In this document: positions 47,741 through 60,489 of the stretch, in pieces
Position numbering within the stretch: position 1 is the stretch's first letter
How the letters are laid out: the number at the start of each line of letters is the position of its first letter
Assembly: GCF_026230105.1 (NCBI RefSeq)
Contig: NC_079474.1
Coordinates: 24,570,794-24,634,793 of the forward strand
Reading direction: 5' to 3'
From: Diorhabda sublineata
Lineage: Eukaryota > Arthropoda > Insecta > Coleoptera > Chrysomelidae
Length of the DNA stretch: 64,000 bases
The notes under the pieces: model-generated
The model's database searches: none
What the model saw: only the letters and a program-made list of their open reading frames with translations
Told to the model about the DNA's origin: nothing
Made by a program: the position numbers and the translations under genes

Positions 47741-49167
47741 CAAGGTATTTCAAAAAAAGGTGATCCACTCTCTAGGATAGATAGAAAACTGAATAATACG
47801 CCATCCGTATTCAAGATAAAGGGAGTTGAAGAAAAAAATTATACACATTCTCTACTAATTGCAACATTATATTGAAATTTTATACGCATGTTTTGCTAGT
47901 TACAGGGTTCGTACTAAGTAGTTTGAACTTTTTAATTTATTGAGCAAAATTTCAAGTGAACTAGTCTTTCAATTGGGGTGAATTTATCTGTAGCATCAAC
48001 TTTTTCTTTAAAATATGATCAAAATGTGTAATCCAAGAGATGAATCGGAGTTTCTGCATCTCTACCAACGCATCGATTCGAAAAATGGTTACTCAATTAT
48101 GACATCGTCTATCAACGTGAATTGGAGCTCCATCCTGAATAAAAAATAGAGATCTTGGCTCGTACAGCGTTTAATCTTCTAATATCTCGAATAGGTGATT
48201 GCATAAAAAATCAAGGTACATAACACCATTTAAATTTCCAGGTAAAATGTGATAACCTATTAAATGTTACCTAAAGTTACTGCCCAAACGTTAACTTTAA
48301 ATGAGTGTTGGTAATGTGATATCATTTTGACATGTGAATTGTCATCACAGCATACCTTATCGCGTGGAAGTTGCCTCGTCCGTAAAAAGAATATTTTTAA
48401 AATAATTGGAATGAGTAGTTTTTTTTCTTGAAATATTTGTCAAAAATCCTCCAAGTACTTGAAGAAGACGTATTTGTCTTGCCACATTCCTTACGTTGGA
48501 TTTTGATCAACTAAATTTAAAATCATATTTTCTTTAGAAATAGTTCTTGTTGTTTTTGGTGTACCAGAATTTATTTTTTTAAGTCTCACATTCCCAGTTT
48601 CTCAATAACATTGTTTGATAGCTCTAAATGTATTTTTACTTTGTACCGCTGCACTGGAGTTTACTTAACACTCGTCTAATGTTAACAACATGTAAGTTTA
48701 GTCAAAATTTGAGTACATTTTGATCAACAATATCTAATTTAACAAATAACAAGGTTTCAAAAATGTAATTATTATTGACACAACGTCGTAACTATCGAGG
48801 AATGACATTTTTCCAAGGAAAACTCAGAGAAAATGCTATTGTCGTGTAAAATTTGAATAGTTATGGGTGCCTTACTCAAATAACAGTTTGAGTCCCAGAA
48901 CCGCAATACATGATCATCGATTATCAAATTGTTGTTTGTTTCATACTAATGCCTCCAATAGCTCAGTGCCCATACTGATATAACTTTAAAAAACAAGTGT
49001 AACTAGCTCTAACTAACTCTATGAGAGTCAGACATGAAAACAAATTCTTTGGATGTATCAGCTTCCAAAACATATTTGTATAAAATTTTTTACTGAGCAA
49101 ACGCCAAATATTTTTCAGTTTTATAACTATCCTAGAGGCAGGAACACATTTTTTCTGAAATACCCTG
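47741..49167 (-). mobile_element. Tc1/mariner-group transposon, old copy with both ends
   Basis: Inverted ends CAAGGTATTTCAAAAAAAGG (47741) and, in reverse complement, CAGGGTATTTCAGAAAAAAT (49167) face each other, and both continue to CTCTAGGATAG..AAAACTGAA. TA flanks each tip (47739-47740 and 49168-49169). The 1,427-bp length and the reverse-strand transposase remnant fit a mariner-group element. It is a different family from the other two complete elements, with short (about 50-60 bp) inverted repeats. Confidence 0.8.
47975..48645 (-). pseudogene. Tc1/mariner-group transposase, heavily decayed
   Basis: The reverse strand shows GFLTNISRKKTTHS (about 48447-48406), FKNILFTDEAT (48402-48370, first catalytic Asp in FTDEA), a decayed VNVWA segment near 48290, FTWKFKWCYVPWF (about 48253-48215) corresponding to GNLNGxxYLxFL, and SGWSSN near 48130 in place of the QDGAPxH block. 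The third Asp region is not recognisable. Stops and frameshifts occur every few tens of codons. Confidence 0.65.
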
Positions 49168-50403
49168 TATAGAAAATTATATGAAGAGTGCACTTCAACC
49201 CATAACGAATGTAAACCTCGATAACATGTGTCTCCAATTTTCTTCGCATCTTGATTTGCTTATACCAAATTCGCAATAGGATTATGAAAGTTTCAACGCA
49301 CTTTCTTAGTATACCTAATAATCCTATATTTTTATTTAAAAAAAAACAACCCCAAGATTCTACAAGTGATAAGACACAAAATTCTTAATATTTGGAGAAG
49401 CTGTAACTTAGGCACTAGAGTTGCGAAGTCTATGAGAATATTGCTGATCGTTCAAATGATCTGCAAAAGTTGTGGTAGCACCTCTTCCATTCCAAAAAAT
49501 GTCGGAAAATGTGATTCCTTAGAAATAACTTGAAACAGAGTAGGAACTAACACAGTTAACACAGTCGAAATTTAGAAAACAATGACCAATGTATTGGAAT
49601 AAAGATACAAATTCCTGCAGATTATAAATTTCAGGATTACCACGGAAATTTAGTACGAAAGACAGAATAGGATTGTCAAGAACAAAGAACATTTTAAAAC
49701 ACATGCAGAGAGAAAAATGGAAAAGATTTTATTCAATGAATTACTTTTATGTTTAGTGTTTTCTGACTTTATACAATTTTATATAAATTGATGAAGGTAG
49801 CTCATTATTGTACTTGTATAAATTCCATTAAACTATATTGTTATACCTGAATTAATTCCATTTAGTCCAAAGTATGTACAACTGATTTAAATTACTTATT
49901 TCATTTATCCACTCTGTCGAACTCATTCATTTGTAAGCTAATAACAATTTCGAGCTGCGTATAAGCTGCGTATACTCCATTTAATTATCGTTTTAATCTC
50001 TTTGATATGTTCTACTTTGTCCAAAACCGAAATTGGTTTATGAGAATGTCCATAATGCGATTACTCTGCTTACTGTTTGTATAACGTTACACTTTAACTA
50101 GTTGTCAGATCCAGTAAGCCGTTTGAGGGTTTTACCGTTGGTTATTGCTAAGGGACTTGGGCTTACACATGTGTCTCATATAAAATAGGAAGGAAACATA
50201 CTACACAACAGGCGAAAACATTATTTTGATACTTTGAATTACATACTGTTATATTGTTTTTGCCTAAGAATTTGGAATTTGTTCTAGTGGAAATGTGATT
50301 AAACGATAAATATAACTTAGTAACGTTGAAGTATTTATCTAATGATTTTTTCCAGCGCTGTATCATCTTACATCTTATTACACAATTAAAGCTTATTCCA
50401 CCA
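49168..50403. other. AT-rich region with no recognised gene
   Basis: No gene or repeat recognised. Confidence 0.5.
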
Positions 50404-51124
50404 AACTTTTTCCCGAAAAGATACGGTATTATTTGAGAGAAGCATTTTTAGTATTGGATTTTACCGAAAATTTTGTTAACACTGCTTAATGATGGAGAAA
50501 CTTGAATTAAAGGCAGTACAGTTGCTGGATTCTGAATTATACGATGACATGACATAGTCTATAGTACTAGAATTGGCCTTGGTTATTCTGATTGATGCCA
50601 TTATATGCATGACCATACCAAAAGAACTAGAAATTGACTGAAGATATTCTTAACCAGCACACACACTAGAAAAAATCAATATTGAGATCACCACATAGAA
50701 TTAGTTTGCTTTTTAGAGGTAAGGACTTCAGTAAGATCAGTAGTTTGTGACAAAAAGTATGCACGTCAGCATCAGGTGTTCTGTAAATACAAACAATATA
50801 GAAGTCATAAGTCTTGTGGTAGACAATAGAAAATTTGAATTCTTTCTCAGATATTACACCATTGAACTGTGTTATTTCGGAAAAATCTGGCTACTGTGGT
50901 ATAGTTTTTGACAATAGCAAGCTCAGTATTATCAACCAACGTTCAGTAATGGCAACAGTTTCTGGAAAATTAATCTCCTCCAGTAAAAGATATATTCACC
51001 CTGTTTTATGTTTTAGGGATTGAATATTAAAAAAAAACAATCCGAGCATGCTATCGTTCAGTCTTTAGAGGGTTCTTACTTCTCTGATAACATCATTTCA
51101 ACTAAAAATTTCTACTTTTATCTG
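50404..51124 (-). pseudogene. LINE endonuclease region, second copy
   Basis: This is a DNA-level copy of 33201-33963, in the same orientation, with shared phrases such as AGATACGGTATTATTTGAGA, GACATAGTCTATAGTA, ACCAGCACACACACT and CATGCTATCGTTCA. It is a fragment of the same LINE family. About 70 bases present in the 33-kb copy (33673-33738) are missing here near 50885, and the coding frames are more broken. Both ends are abrupt. It cannot encode an enzyme. Confidence 0.85.
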
Positions 51125-52655
51125 TGTACCAATGAGTCTTAATCCGACAAAACAATGAAGCAATTGTAAGGACATATAGAAGGTGAAAGAGAAGAGGAAT
51201 GTATATTATCTATCTTATTATAAATGAGATAGGAAGACGAATTTTTGTAGTACGACTCTCTTACTGTTCACTTTTCTATTCAAAATTCAAAATGTTTCAC
51301 CGATCATTGTCGGTTTGTATGTACTAAGTCAGAAAGGACGTCTTGAAACGAACTAAAGCCAGCTATGAATCATAGCTATATTGTTACAGATGCGAAATCG
51401 TCAACTGATATAAACAGTGAAGCCGATACTTCATGTTTTCTGTGACCACTTTCATAGAGACCTTTGTTTTTTACGGTAAACTAGAGACTTTTAGCAGTCG
51501 AAGGTTCTAGTATAAGGTTTGATATATACAGTGCAAGTAGCAGCCGTAAACCAGTCAACAATTTGATGACATAGTAAATACATCAGAACAGTGACAATTG
51601 AATACAAAAGTGAACTAACCGGTGTATTTAAATGAATTAGTTGTTAAGTGTGTATGTAAATATTAGTGAATAGTTAAGAGTATGAAAAAATGTAATCTAT
51701 ACGTAGAAACGTAGCAATTAGAGTCTACAGTATATGCCGTACTCTCTGCACTGATGCAGTAGGAGTATTTGCCAACTGCCAGCCCATAAATTTGCTAGTT
51801 TAATGATGTGACCTTTTTTTATTTCACGCATCTCTTCTTAATATTTCTCTGGATTGCCTCGTTAAACATCAAATCACACTTTACATATATTTCTGAATGT
51901 TTGTATGTATGTTTGTAATGTAGAAACCCACAAATGATATAATATAAGGTTATACGATAATAAAACATACGATTGATCGACAAATATTGAGTTTACTATA
52001 CTGAACGCCACTTCCAAAGTCGGCCTGTGTAAATAAAGACGTTTGATCTCAGTGTTTACTTAACATCATAGTTCATATTTGGGTTGTGGGCGGTCAACTC
52101 AACATCTAACTTCATAGTAAAGACAAAGAAGTTCGGTTCGACTAAATATTAAAATATTTTCAAATTGTTTTTTTTTTTGATATTTGAGATAATACTGATT
52201 CAATTATTATAATGTCTATGCCAATGTGCCAAAATTCAATAAACCCCCTGGAGCGCGGGTAAATATTCAGTCATAATATCCAAAGAACTTCGATTATTTT
52301 ACAAGTATCGAGACGTAGTCTGCGAAAAATCATAAGAGCGCAGCTCGAGTGGTTTTTGTATGTTATAAATTCTATTCTAGCAATTACAAAGCAATTCGTG
52401 GCAAATTTAAAACGTTTTCTGAATTTTTGGGAAACAAAAGATGATTACTATTGTAATACACTTAGTGGGACCGATCGTTAAACAGAAGTGATTAAGCCAT
52501 ATCGCCAAGCGGATAATTGTTATATATATGCGCCGTACTTATACTCAGTTTATAATTTCTATTGACCTTAGCGGGTTCTGGGGGGTAAGAGTAATGATCG
52601 TATTGTATTTGCTAGATTATGAGCGTTGTAAAATTAACTTTTAAGCTTTCGAATA
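51125..52655. other. Region with no recognised gene
   Basis: No gene. A TATATACAGTGCAAG phrase at 51523 and an AATAAA at 52034 recall LTR signals, but no LTR pair or primer site could be shown. Confidence 0.4.
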
Positions 52656-53450
52656 CGAGGATGGTCCCAGAAGTACTTGGCCCAACAAAAATATATTTAT
52701 TTTTCAAAGTAATTTCCTAAGAATCGTGAAGCCCTCAAAGTTACCATTAATTGCCGACATCTCCTCTTCAAACCTGGAACAAGAAAATAATCCGAGGGAG
52801 CTAAATCTGGCGAATAGGGTACATGAGGTAGCAATTCAAACTTTGCAATAAATCGGCATAATATTCGCCGTTGATAGTTTCTCCTTTTTCGAGATATTCA
52901 ATGAAAATAATCCCAGGCGCATCCCAAAAAATCGATGCCATGACCTTTTCTGAAGATGTAATGGTCTCTGCCTTCTTAGGAGTCGGTTCTCCGATTTCAG
53001 TCCATTGTTTTATTGTCCTTTTGTTTCGGGCGTGAAGTAATAGACCTACGATTTATTCATTGGCGCAAAAATTCGGCTTTATTTCTGTGAAACATTGTCA
53101 AAGACTCGATGGAAACATTTTCTAGACCCTCTTTTTGTTCCATTGTGAGCAAACACAGCACCCATCTTGCGCACAGCTTTCTCATATCAAAATTTTCAAT
53201 TAATATGCGATGTACCGCACTTTTTGTAATATCTACTATTTCGGTTAGCTCGCGCACTTTCAGTCGACGATCATCCAGTACCGCTTTGTGGATTTTCTTC
53301 AATATTTCTGGAGTCGTTACCTCAATTGGTCGACAACAGCGAGGCTGATCTTGGTAGGTCCTACGGCCTCGTTTAAACTCTACTACCCAATATTTTATTG
53401 TTGATAACGAAGGAGCAGTCTCCATTCACTGTCAACGGGGGCTGATGATG
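52656..53450 (-). mobile_element. mariner element, internally deleted
   Basis: A reverse-strand mariner copy whose 3' end, read outward, is GGGCCAAGTACTTCTGGGAC and CATCCTCG, ending at 52656 beside TA (52654-52655). The matching 5' inverted repeat could not be found beyond the start codon, so the left-hand end of the element in its own orientation is lost or too diverged. The transposase inside lacks its middle. Confidence 0.8.
52700..53425 (-). pseudogene. mariner transposase, DNA-binding half intact, core deleted
   Basis: From 53425 the reverse frame is open for 122 codons: STIKYWVVEFKRGRRTYQDQ, RPIEVTTPEILKKIHKAVLD, DRRLKVRELTEIVDITKSAV, HRILIENFDMRKLCARWVLC. These are the two helix-turn-helix domains and linker (normally WVPRLL) of an irritans/cecropia-type mariner. 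Further on, in other frames, come KQWTEIGEPTPKKA, KVMASIFWDAPGIIFIEYLE and NGEYYADLL, then directly LPHVPYSPDLAPSDYFL (about 52835-52785, third catalytic Asp). The segment with HDNAxPH and the second Asp is deleted, so no transposition is possible. Confidence 0.9.
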
Positions 53451-56400
53451 GTTTCGATTGCGAGCATAACCAGTGAACACTGGCTGATGGCATCCTTATT
53501 TGAAATGTATAGTGTTAAAAAATTTAAAATAAAAATCAGACTATACACTAACTCTATACACTAAATCCTACGTTTTTGTCCGACGATGAAGTTTCATTCA
53601 AGATAGGAAAAGGTACTTTACTCCCATGTTATACATATTATTTTTTTGCCTTCTTCAAGTAACAAATCATTTTTAGATAATTTATTTAGGAAACTAACAA
53701 CTAAAATTTATTAATAATTGAAACCAAGAACTACAGTACAGTACAGTATAACCTACAGGCACGTTGTTTTAATTCTTGCAGTCCAACAAATTGTTAAATT
53801 GTGGGAGAGTAATTATTTATACTAATGTTAAACGTGTTATTTTGGGCATTTGTATACTACTAGAAGTGAAAGCTGGAGCCCACGCGATTTTCGTGATATT
53901 TTCATTATTATCATTTTTATTCAGCTAGAATTCTCCCGGAAGTACTCGTACTTGGCTGAATACTATTAATTTTATTAACTTCAGTGACTATACGATAATT
54001 TGGTTCCAAATTTTAAGTTTTTGGCTGCACGAGGTTTTTTGGAAACTATACCCGGAATAATTTATGGCATTAAGCAGTTTTAAATATTCTACAATTTTTT
54101 AGTAATTTTTGCAATAATATACATTTTTCTGCTCTAAAGCATCTATAGCAACGTATCTAATCTATTATAGGGTGTAGCGTAGCCATTCCATGACATCACT
54201 TTTACTTTTCCTTTTAGGGAGGAAGAGTACGGCTTTACTCCCTACACCGATGTCAGGAAATATATAATTTTGACAGAGGTTGGCTTTTCTCATAAGATTA
54301 GATTACACATCGACAATGTTGGTAAGCACAATAATCGCTACTGGAATCAAGAATATAACGGAGGATGGTAAACAGGTCACAATCGGTATTGTACCAAAGA
54401 GCTTCTATTCTCCATAATAATATTACTGAACCTGAGGATAATTCAACTGGTGAAATTTTCTTGAATCCTTTCCACAATTAGACGCCTAAATATCAACAAG
54501 TTTATGGTAATATATTTTTGTGAGAAGATCTCATATTCTTCCAATCACAAATATAATCAAAATTCCCTCAAACTTGCTGTATGAATTAATATTATGATCC
54601 AAAAGCTACTACTCACTTTGTGTAACATAAATTTACTGTAAGCTTTATTTGTATGTTACTAACTTTCCACCTACCCATATTCACATCTTAATATATCCTT
54701 TTTATAATATATCTTTGCTCCGACTATTGAAATTAATTTCCAACTTTTAAACTTGGATCTAAAGATATTTATTTTTGATTGGTTTCAGGACTGATATAGT
54801 CAATTTACTACCACATTATCATGGCTGTCACGCTGTATTCAAACGTCAAACTAGACTGGTGAGTGAATATATTATATTACTAACTTTTTAACTTTATGCT
54901 GTATCTAAGCTCAGTTATTTAAATCTCTCTCTTTTCATTTTTAGTCCATTGTGTAAATAACGCAAAATAAATATAGTATAGAGCAATCATATCTGCATGA
55001 ACTTTGGGGCTACTTAGCAACATATTATGGAGAAATATTTGCTTTATAATTTACGAATAGTTTCAAAGCTCTCTCTTGTTTTCTAATTCGTTGTATATAA
55101 TAAACTGGGAAGACTGGAATACACTTCTGGTATGTTCCTCTAATGGATAGTTGCTACAACTTAATAGTTATAGTTATTTTCTATATATATTCTCTTATAT
55201 ATATATTATTAATAAAAGATTTAAGATATAATAGAGAATAAACAAATAGGTATTTGAAGACTACATTAAGACCATGGAGTTTATGTATTCTCTCTATTTT
55301 TATCCTTTTTAGTTTTATAGGAATAAAAATAAAAAATAAAAGGAAAATTGACCTTTTTATTCACGTTCCGAATGAGATCTACCAACAAGATTGTGAACCG
55401 CGTTCACGACCCTATCGAAGCCATTTTAAAATTCTGGATATAACAACTACCATGCAATAGGTTTTTGTAGGCACAGCAAAATATAATGAACAAGAGAATA
55501 TGGACTTATAGTCTAGTCTACAAGCTCAATTTGGTATTAAGTCGACATACTATTTTGAAAATTATGTGGTTTAGCTCATTCGATTTGGAATGATATTTTA
55601 TTTGTGCATAAAAAGTGAACTAGCTCATAAAAATTTTCAAAAGTTATAAATAATAAAACACCTTCTAAAAAAAGTGTTTTCTAAAAAGAAAAATTGTTTT
55701 CCGGAACCACACCCTCATAATTTACAATTCTAATTTCACGCTAATTTTAAGTACATCAATGAAAAACAATTTTTCAAAGTACTTCATTTAAATTTGTAAA
55801 TCTATGATAATTATGTTCAATGTTTAAATTGTCGTAAATTTTTTCTTCATGTAGATCTTTTTGTATACTTACAAAACAAGAGTGCGTCATAAAACTTTTG
55901 AAAATATAAAGTTGATTTTTCATGAAATGCCTTTAAAAAATATCATTATAAATTGACATACACGCTTTGGTACAACCTAATAATAGCATTTTTTTACTAG
56001 TACATTTCTTCCTTTCAAATTATCTCTCTAAAAATTCGAAGACATTTTATTAGCTTGAAGCGAAAAACCAAACATTATTTTTTTAAGATGGAAATTGTTT
56101 ACAACTCATGAAATATTTTATGGACTAACATTTTACACACAATGATCCAGTCATTATTCCGGATTGAATTAGCTAATCCTCATAATATTAGTGATAGCAT
56201 ATTGAATTAACATATATTGAAGCTTTAGGTTTAGACTAAACCTCTTGAACAAGTCCCAACAAAGTTCAATTGCAAATTGTTCTTCCAATACAACTTACTG
56301 AGTTTGGACTATTTCTGATAATTTAAATATTCAAGCTATTTAAATCTGAATTAAGAACACATTATACCAAATTGAACAATTTTTATCAACTTTTACTTCA

Positions 56401-56583
56401 TACCACCTCAATTACATCCACTATTTCACAAAAAATGTTCATTTTTAAGTTAAAAACAATTTTTTACTCTTGGAATATAAATATCATCCCTCGCTCATTA
56501 CAATTATCAATGCCAATTGTATTTCTAGTTTAACTTTTCCAACTACGTATACCAAACAGCATTGTTTCTTCTAAACCTTTTCC
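53451..56583. other. AT-rich region with no recognised gene
   Basis: No gene or repeat recognised. The forward frame at 55254-55460 has a hydrophobic stretch and no known motif. Confidence 0.5.
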
Positions 56584-56750
56584 TTTTTACCCGACTGCCA
56601 GGAAAGGTTATGTTTTTAACACGTATCTTGTATGTATGTAATATTCTTTATTAGCTTGTATCTCCAGAACCGCTAAACGAATTTTCACATTTGAGGTATC
56701 GTTAGATTCGTTTCATTAGTCCAAGTGTTCTTAGATAGGAGACATTTCAA
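56584..56750 (+). repeat. Interspersed repeat fragment
   Basis: The phrases ACCCGACTGCCAGGAAAGGT, TGTATGTATGT, CCAGAACCGCTAAACGAATT and TTTGAGGTATCGTTAGATTC follow one another as in dispersed non-autonomous repeats seen in many insects. No second copy lies in this window. It is directly upstream of the helicase fragment and may belong to the same element. Confidence 0.45.
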
Positions 56751-56877
56751 AAAAAAAAATAGCGGATTTTGGATACCATGTTGTGAGGTAAAAAAAAATT
56801 TTTACTACCAAGCATATCGAGTTGTTACTATAATTATAATTGTCTTGTGCGATTTAAATTTCTTCATTATTGTGTGT

Positions 56878-57704
56878 GTGCCCCAAAATATGAGGCAAGC
56901 TGGAGATACAATTTTTGTGGACATGCATATTAAATAGTCTTCGCGTTGGAGAACTTACAATGCAGCAGTTATCTATCATAGAAAACCGCAGAGTACCGTT
57001 GATAGGGCCATTTGACGATGGAGAAGCTGTCAGAATTTTCCCAACAACTAGACTGGTTGATGCATATGACGCGACTATGACAGAAAAGTTAGAAAAGCTC
57101 ACAAAAGTATGCACCGTTAGTGCTGTAGACATCTCATTGGATCCTAACAAAACATATTCCACGAGAGGAATACTTCCTGACGATCCCAATAAAACAGGTG
57201 GTATACCAAACCAACTCAAATTAGGTGTAGGCTCTCGAGCCATACTAAGACGGAACATCAATGTTAACCATGGGCTAGTTAACGGTGCTATGGGTGTTAT
57301 TCGACGAATAGATTGATTGACCAGCACTACGCAGAGAGCAGTTGGAGCCAGGAGAGCTGCCTCAAGCAGTATTTGTGGAGTTCGATGACCCAAATATAAC
57401 AGGGAACCGACCTGGTATTGGAGTCCAGTTAGAGCCTTGTTCTACAGAATTTGATGATTTACGTGGTAAAGGCAAGATCGAGCGACGAATGCTTCCCTTA
57501 ATTTTATGCTGGGCAGTGACGGTGTATAAATTACAAGGCACAACTTTAGACCGAGCAGTTGTAGATTTAAGTAGAAAATTATTTGCAAAAGGTCAAGCTT
57601 ACGTTGCTTTGAGCAGAGTGAAGACTCTCTCCGGACTTTCTGTTAGTTCTCTTCTTGACCCTAACAAATTGCTTTTGTTTTTTCACTTTTTTGCAACATT
57701 TTAA
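56878..57704 (+). pseudogene. PIF1-family helicase C-terminal fragment (Helitron-type), frameshifted
   Basis: The family are ATP-dependent 5'-3' DNA helicases; copies of this kind in insects are usually the helicase part of Helitron transposons. Visible in order: QNMRQAGDTIFVDM (56885-56926), a short frame break, SLRVGELTMQQLSI (about 56937-56979), GSRAILRRNINVNHGLVNGA (57230-57289), GVIRRID, a 4-base ATTG repeat that breaks the frame at about 57310, LEPGELPQAVFVEFDDPNI (about 57339-57395), CWAVTVYKLQGTTLDRAVVD (57510-57569) and AYVALSRVKTLSGL (57598-57639), the last two being the late helicase motifs. Walker A and B lie upstream in the complete protein and are absent here. No Rep domain is seen. 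Confidence 0.85.
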
Positions 57705-57716
57705 ACAGTATTACAT

Positions 57717-57774
57717 TCGGAGGCATGCACAAAGAGATAATAATTTATCATAGCATTCAATTTCATGCCTCCGA
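57717..57774. repeat. Hairpin after the helicase fragment
   Basis: CGGAGGCATG (57718-57727) and CATGCCTCCG (57764-57773) are perfect 10-bp inverted repeats about 36 bases apart, just after the end of the helicase frame, with an outer GCACAA/TTGTGT partial pairing. Helitron-like elements often carry a hairpin near the 3' end; this is suggestive only. Confidence 0.7.
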
Positions 57775-60489
57775 CTTGTGTACAATATGCAGGTACATTG
57801 GTTTGGTACTGTTTCAATTTATGTTTCTGGTTTTGAGTACCTAATCATTATTTTTTTAAAATACCTTATCATTGAATTTTCATCTTGTTTCAGTCTTTTC
57901 AGTTGATTTTTAATTTGTAGTTATCCATGCAGGCGGGTTTTTTGTTTTTTTTTTAATTATTATTTTATAAATTCTTTAATATCATGAATATATGTCAGTT
58001 CGGGAGGAAGCGGTTGTTTAATTATTCCACACAAACTTTAAAACGCCATACCTTATAATTTCAATTCCAATCCGTAATTAGGTTGAGCAAATTTTAATTA
58101 TATTGAAATTCGAAATCAGTTCTCCATGGAACTCAATCAAAGTAGAGTTTTTTGGAAAATGATGTATAGCTTGTGGAAAACAGATTCATAGAATTATCCG
58201 TTCACGATTTAAAAAAATCACTTTTCTTCAGATATTTGATGGTAACAGGGTAACAAATCTGGTGAACTAAATATCAGCATAGAATAACTTTTTTTAAAAA
58301 GCTAGCTGCAGCTGCACTTATTTAGAACTTTGCCAATTAAGTTTGGTTAAGATGCGAGCATAACTTTATTACGAGAATTGCGTTAGCAAAAGATTAGGGC
58401 ACAAGATATAGTCCGGGAGATGCTTTGCAATTTAGATAGGGATTTAATGCCGATCTATTGTTACCTTTTTCGATAGATCTCAGATTTCAATAAATGAACG
58501 TTGCTCCAGCTGACGCACCCCCGATATTTATATACACAGATTATTTATTTATATTATATTATGAGCTTCCCGAATGAGGTATGTCTTGGAGAATAATACG
58601 TGATCAGGCTTCCCTCTTCCATATAATCCCTAAGCGGTGAAGCCGATCAGCGAGAAACCTGCGGCACGCTCGATAGGGAACATGGGGAATTTGCGAGATT
58701 TGTAAAAAAATTCAAGAGTTGAAACTTTTTTATAAACAGTTGGTATCATACTAAACTTAAAAAAATCGTGATCTGCATCGTGGAGGGGAGAATATGCGTC
58801 AGCTGCTCACACGAACTTGTAAAATGAGGACGTCATAGTATGCCGAATAAAATTAAACTACGTAATTGTTTAAATATTTAAAATTACTGACAAAACAATT
58901 GGCTGATTTTATAGTAGTAGAAAGACTGTTGGCTAACGTATTGAAGATATGAAAAATATTACAGCATTGCTATACTACGTTATCTATTTTTAACACATAT
59001 TTCGAGCTAGATACTCCAGGTGCTTGAACAAGGCACACATCTGCGTGTACCTATATATTTGCCTTTTTGTAGTACAAGATCAGTACCGTACTATGGTTTG
59101 GTGGTAAAAAACATTAATATCCTTCACTGACGAAACATCTCAAAAGTGTATCGATATTAGAGCTTTATAAAAATATAATTTAGCGTTGAAACATGGTTAA
59201 TGCTTTCGAAAAATATCATTAGAAGTATTATTAACAATTCGGCATATACCTAAAGGATATGATAAGGATAAAATACTGTGGAAGAAAAACCGTATCTACG
59301 TGTCATTCTTTTCACTTTGCAAATCTGAGCTATATTATCCCTTACTATTCACTTCTTCCCCCTGACTGGAGTTCGGAAGAAATAGATGACAAATATATTT
59401 TCGAATTATTCGAGGAAGACCAAACACGAATTGCTTACATCTGCTTCTAACATAACGAATTGCAGTGAGGATATTTCCGGCACATAATTATTGTAGGTGA
59501 CACTTCACTTTATCGTGTATTTTTCTCAGAGTCTAATTTTGGCAATTAACATGATCATTTATAGATAATACCGAAAAGAATCGTTAAGATAATATTAAAG
59601 ACAATGGAGTTAACGATTTAATCGAGAATTAGCTTACCTTTTCTCGAGTTACTTTTCATACTACAAATAAAACATGAAAACATAACGTTTTCTTGAAATA
59701 TCTTTATATTTACTCTGTGAGCTGATCTTTCTAGTACTACAGACTCAGCTGATTCATGTGAGCTGTTGACGCATAATCACCCCAATACAAAGTAACTGAC
59801 GATTTTTCCGGTACAATATGATGTCAACAATTGATAAAAAACATTTCAACTGGCATGACTATTTGCAATGATAGCTCCTGGACTAATATTTGTTATCTCT
59901 TAACTCACTAACTTTGTGGTTACTGTTGCCAAGTCAAGCGTTGGATTTAGAGTTATTTTATCAACAAATTTAATTACTGTGTGGTATAGTTAATACACAA
60001 ATATTTGAATTTGGGAATAGTCATAAGCTAATACTATAACATCGAACTCTTTCATTAGTTATACTATACTAGTATATTACGAAATAAGAATTGTAAGTAA
60101 CGTGCGTAATGAGATAACAACTCGAGTATCATACTATTATTTTTCTACGTTCACCTGAATTAGTTAGTTTAATAAGGGGATGTTTGATTATAATAATAGA
60201 TATCTTGTTTCAAAGAAAACAGCGCGACTTACTTTATTATAAATTGAGTGCTGCTTACAGAGTATCATTATTTTAATTCAAAAGTATCTCGTTAATTTTA
60301 AAGCTGTTATTTTTTAAATCGCCTAAATTTATGTAAATAGACCTAGTAAAGTCATATGAGAATAAGAATTCGATTTCTAGTCGACTGATTTAAGTTTCAA
60401 TTATCAATGCTAAATTGTAGAAGTGAGTGGTATCAAAACACCATACATGGATGAACAGAAGTGCCAATCAATTGTATACAGTTAGATCT
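57775..60489. other. AT-rich region with no recognised gene
   Basis: No gene recognised. Forward frame 59259-59450 has no motif. GC-richer words occur at 58610-58690 without structure I can name. Confidence 0.5.

Noticed and set aside
51500..52080. Possible solo LTR (TATA-like word, AATAAA)
   Set aside because: No matching LTR, no inverted TG..CA ends or target duplication could be shown.
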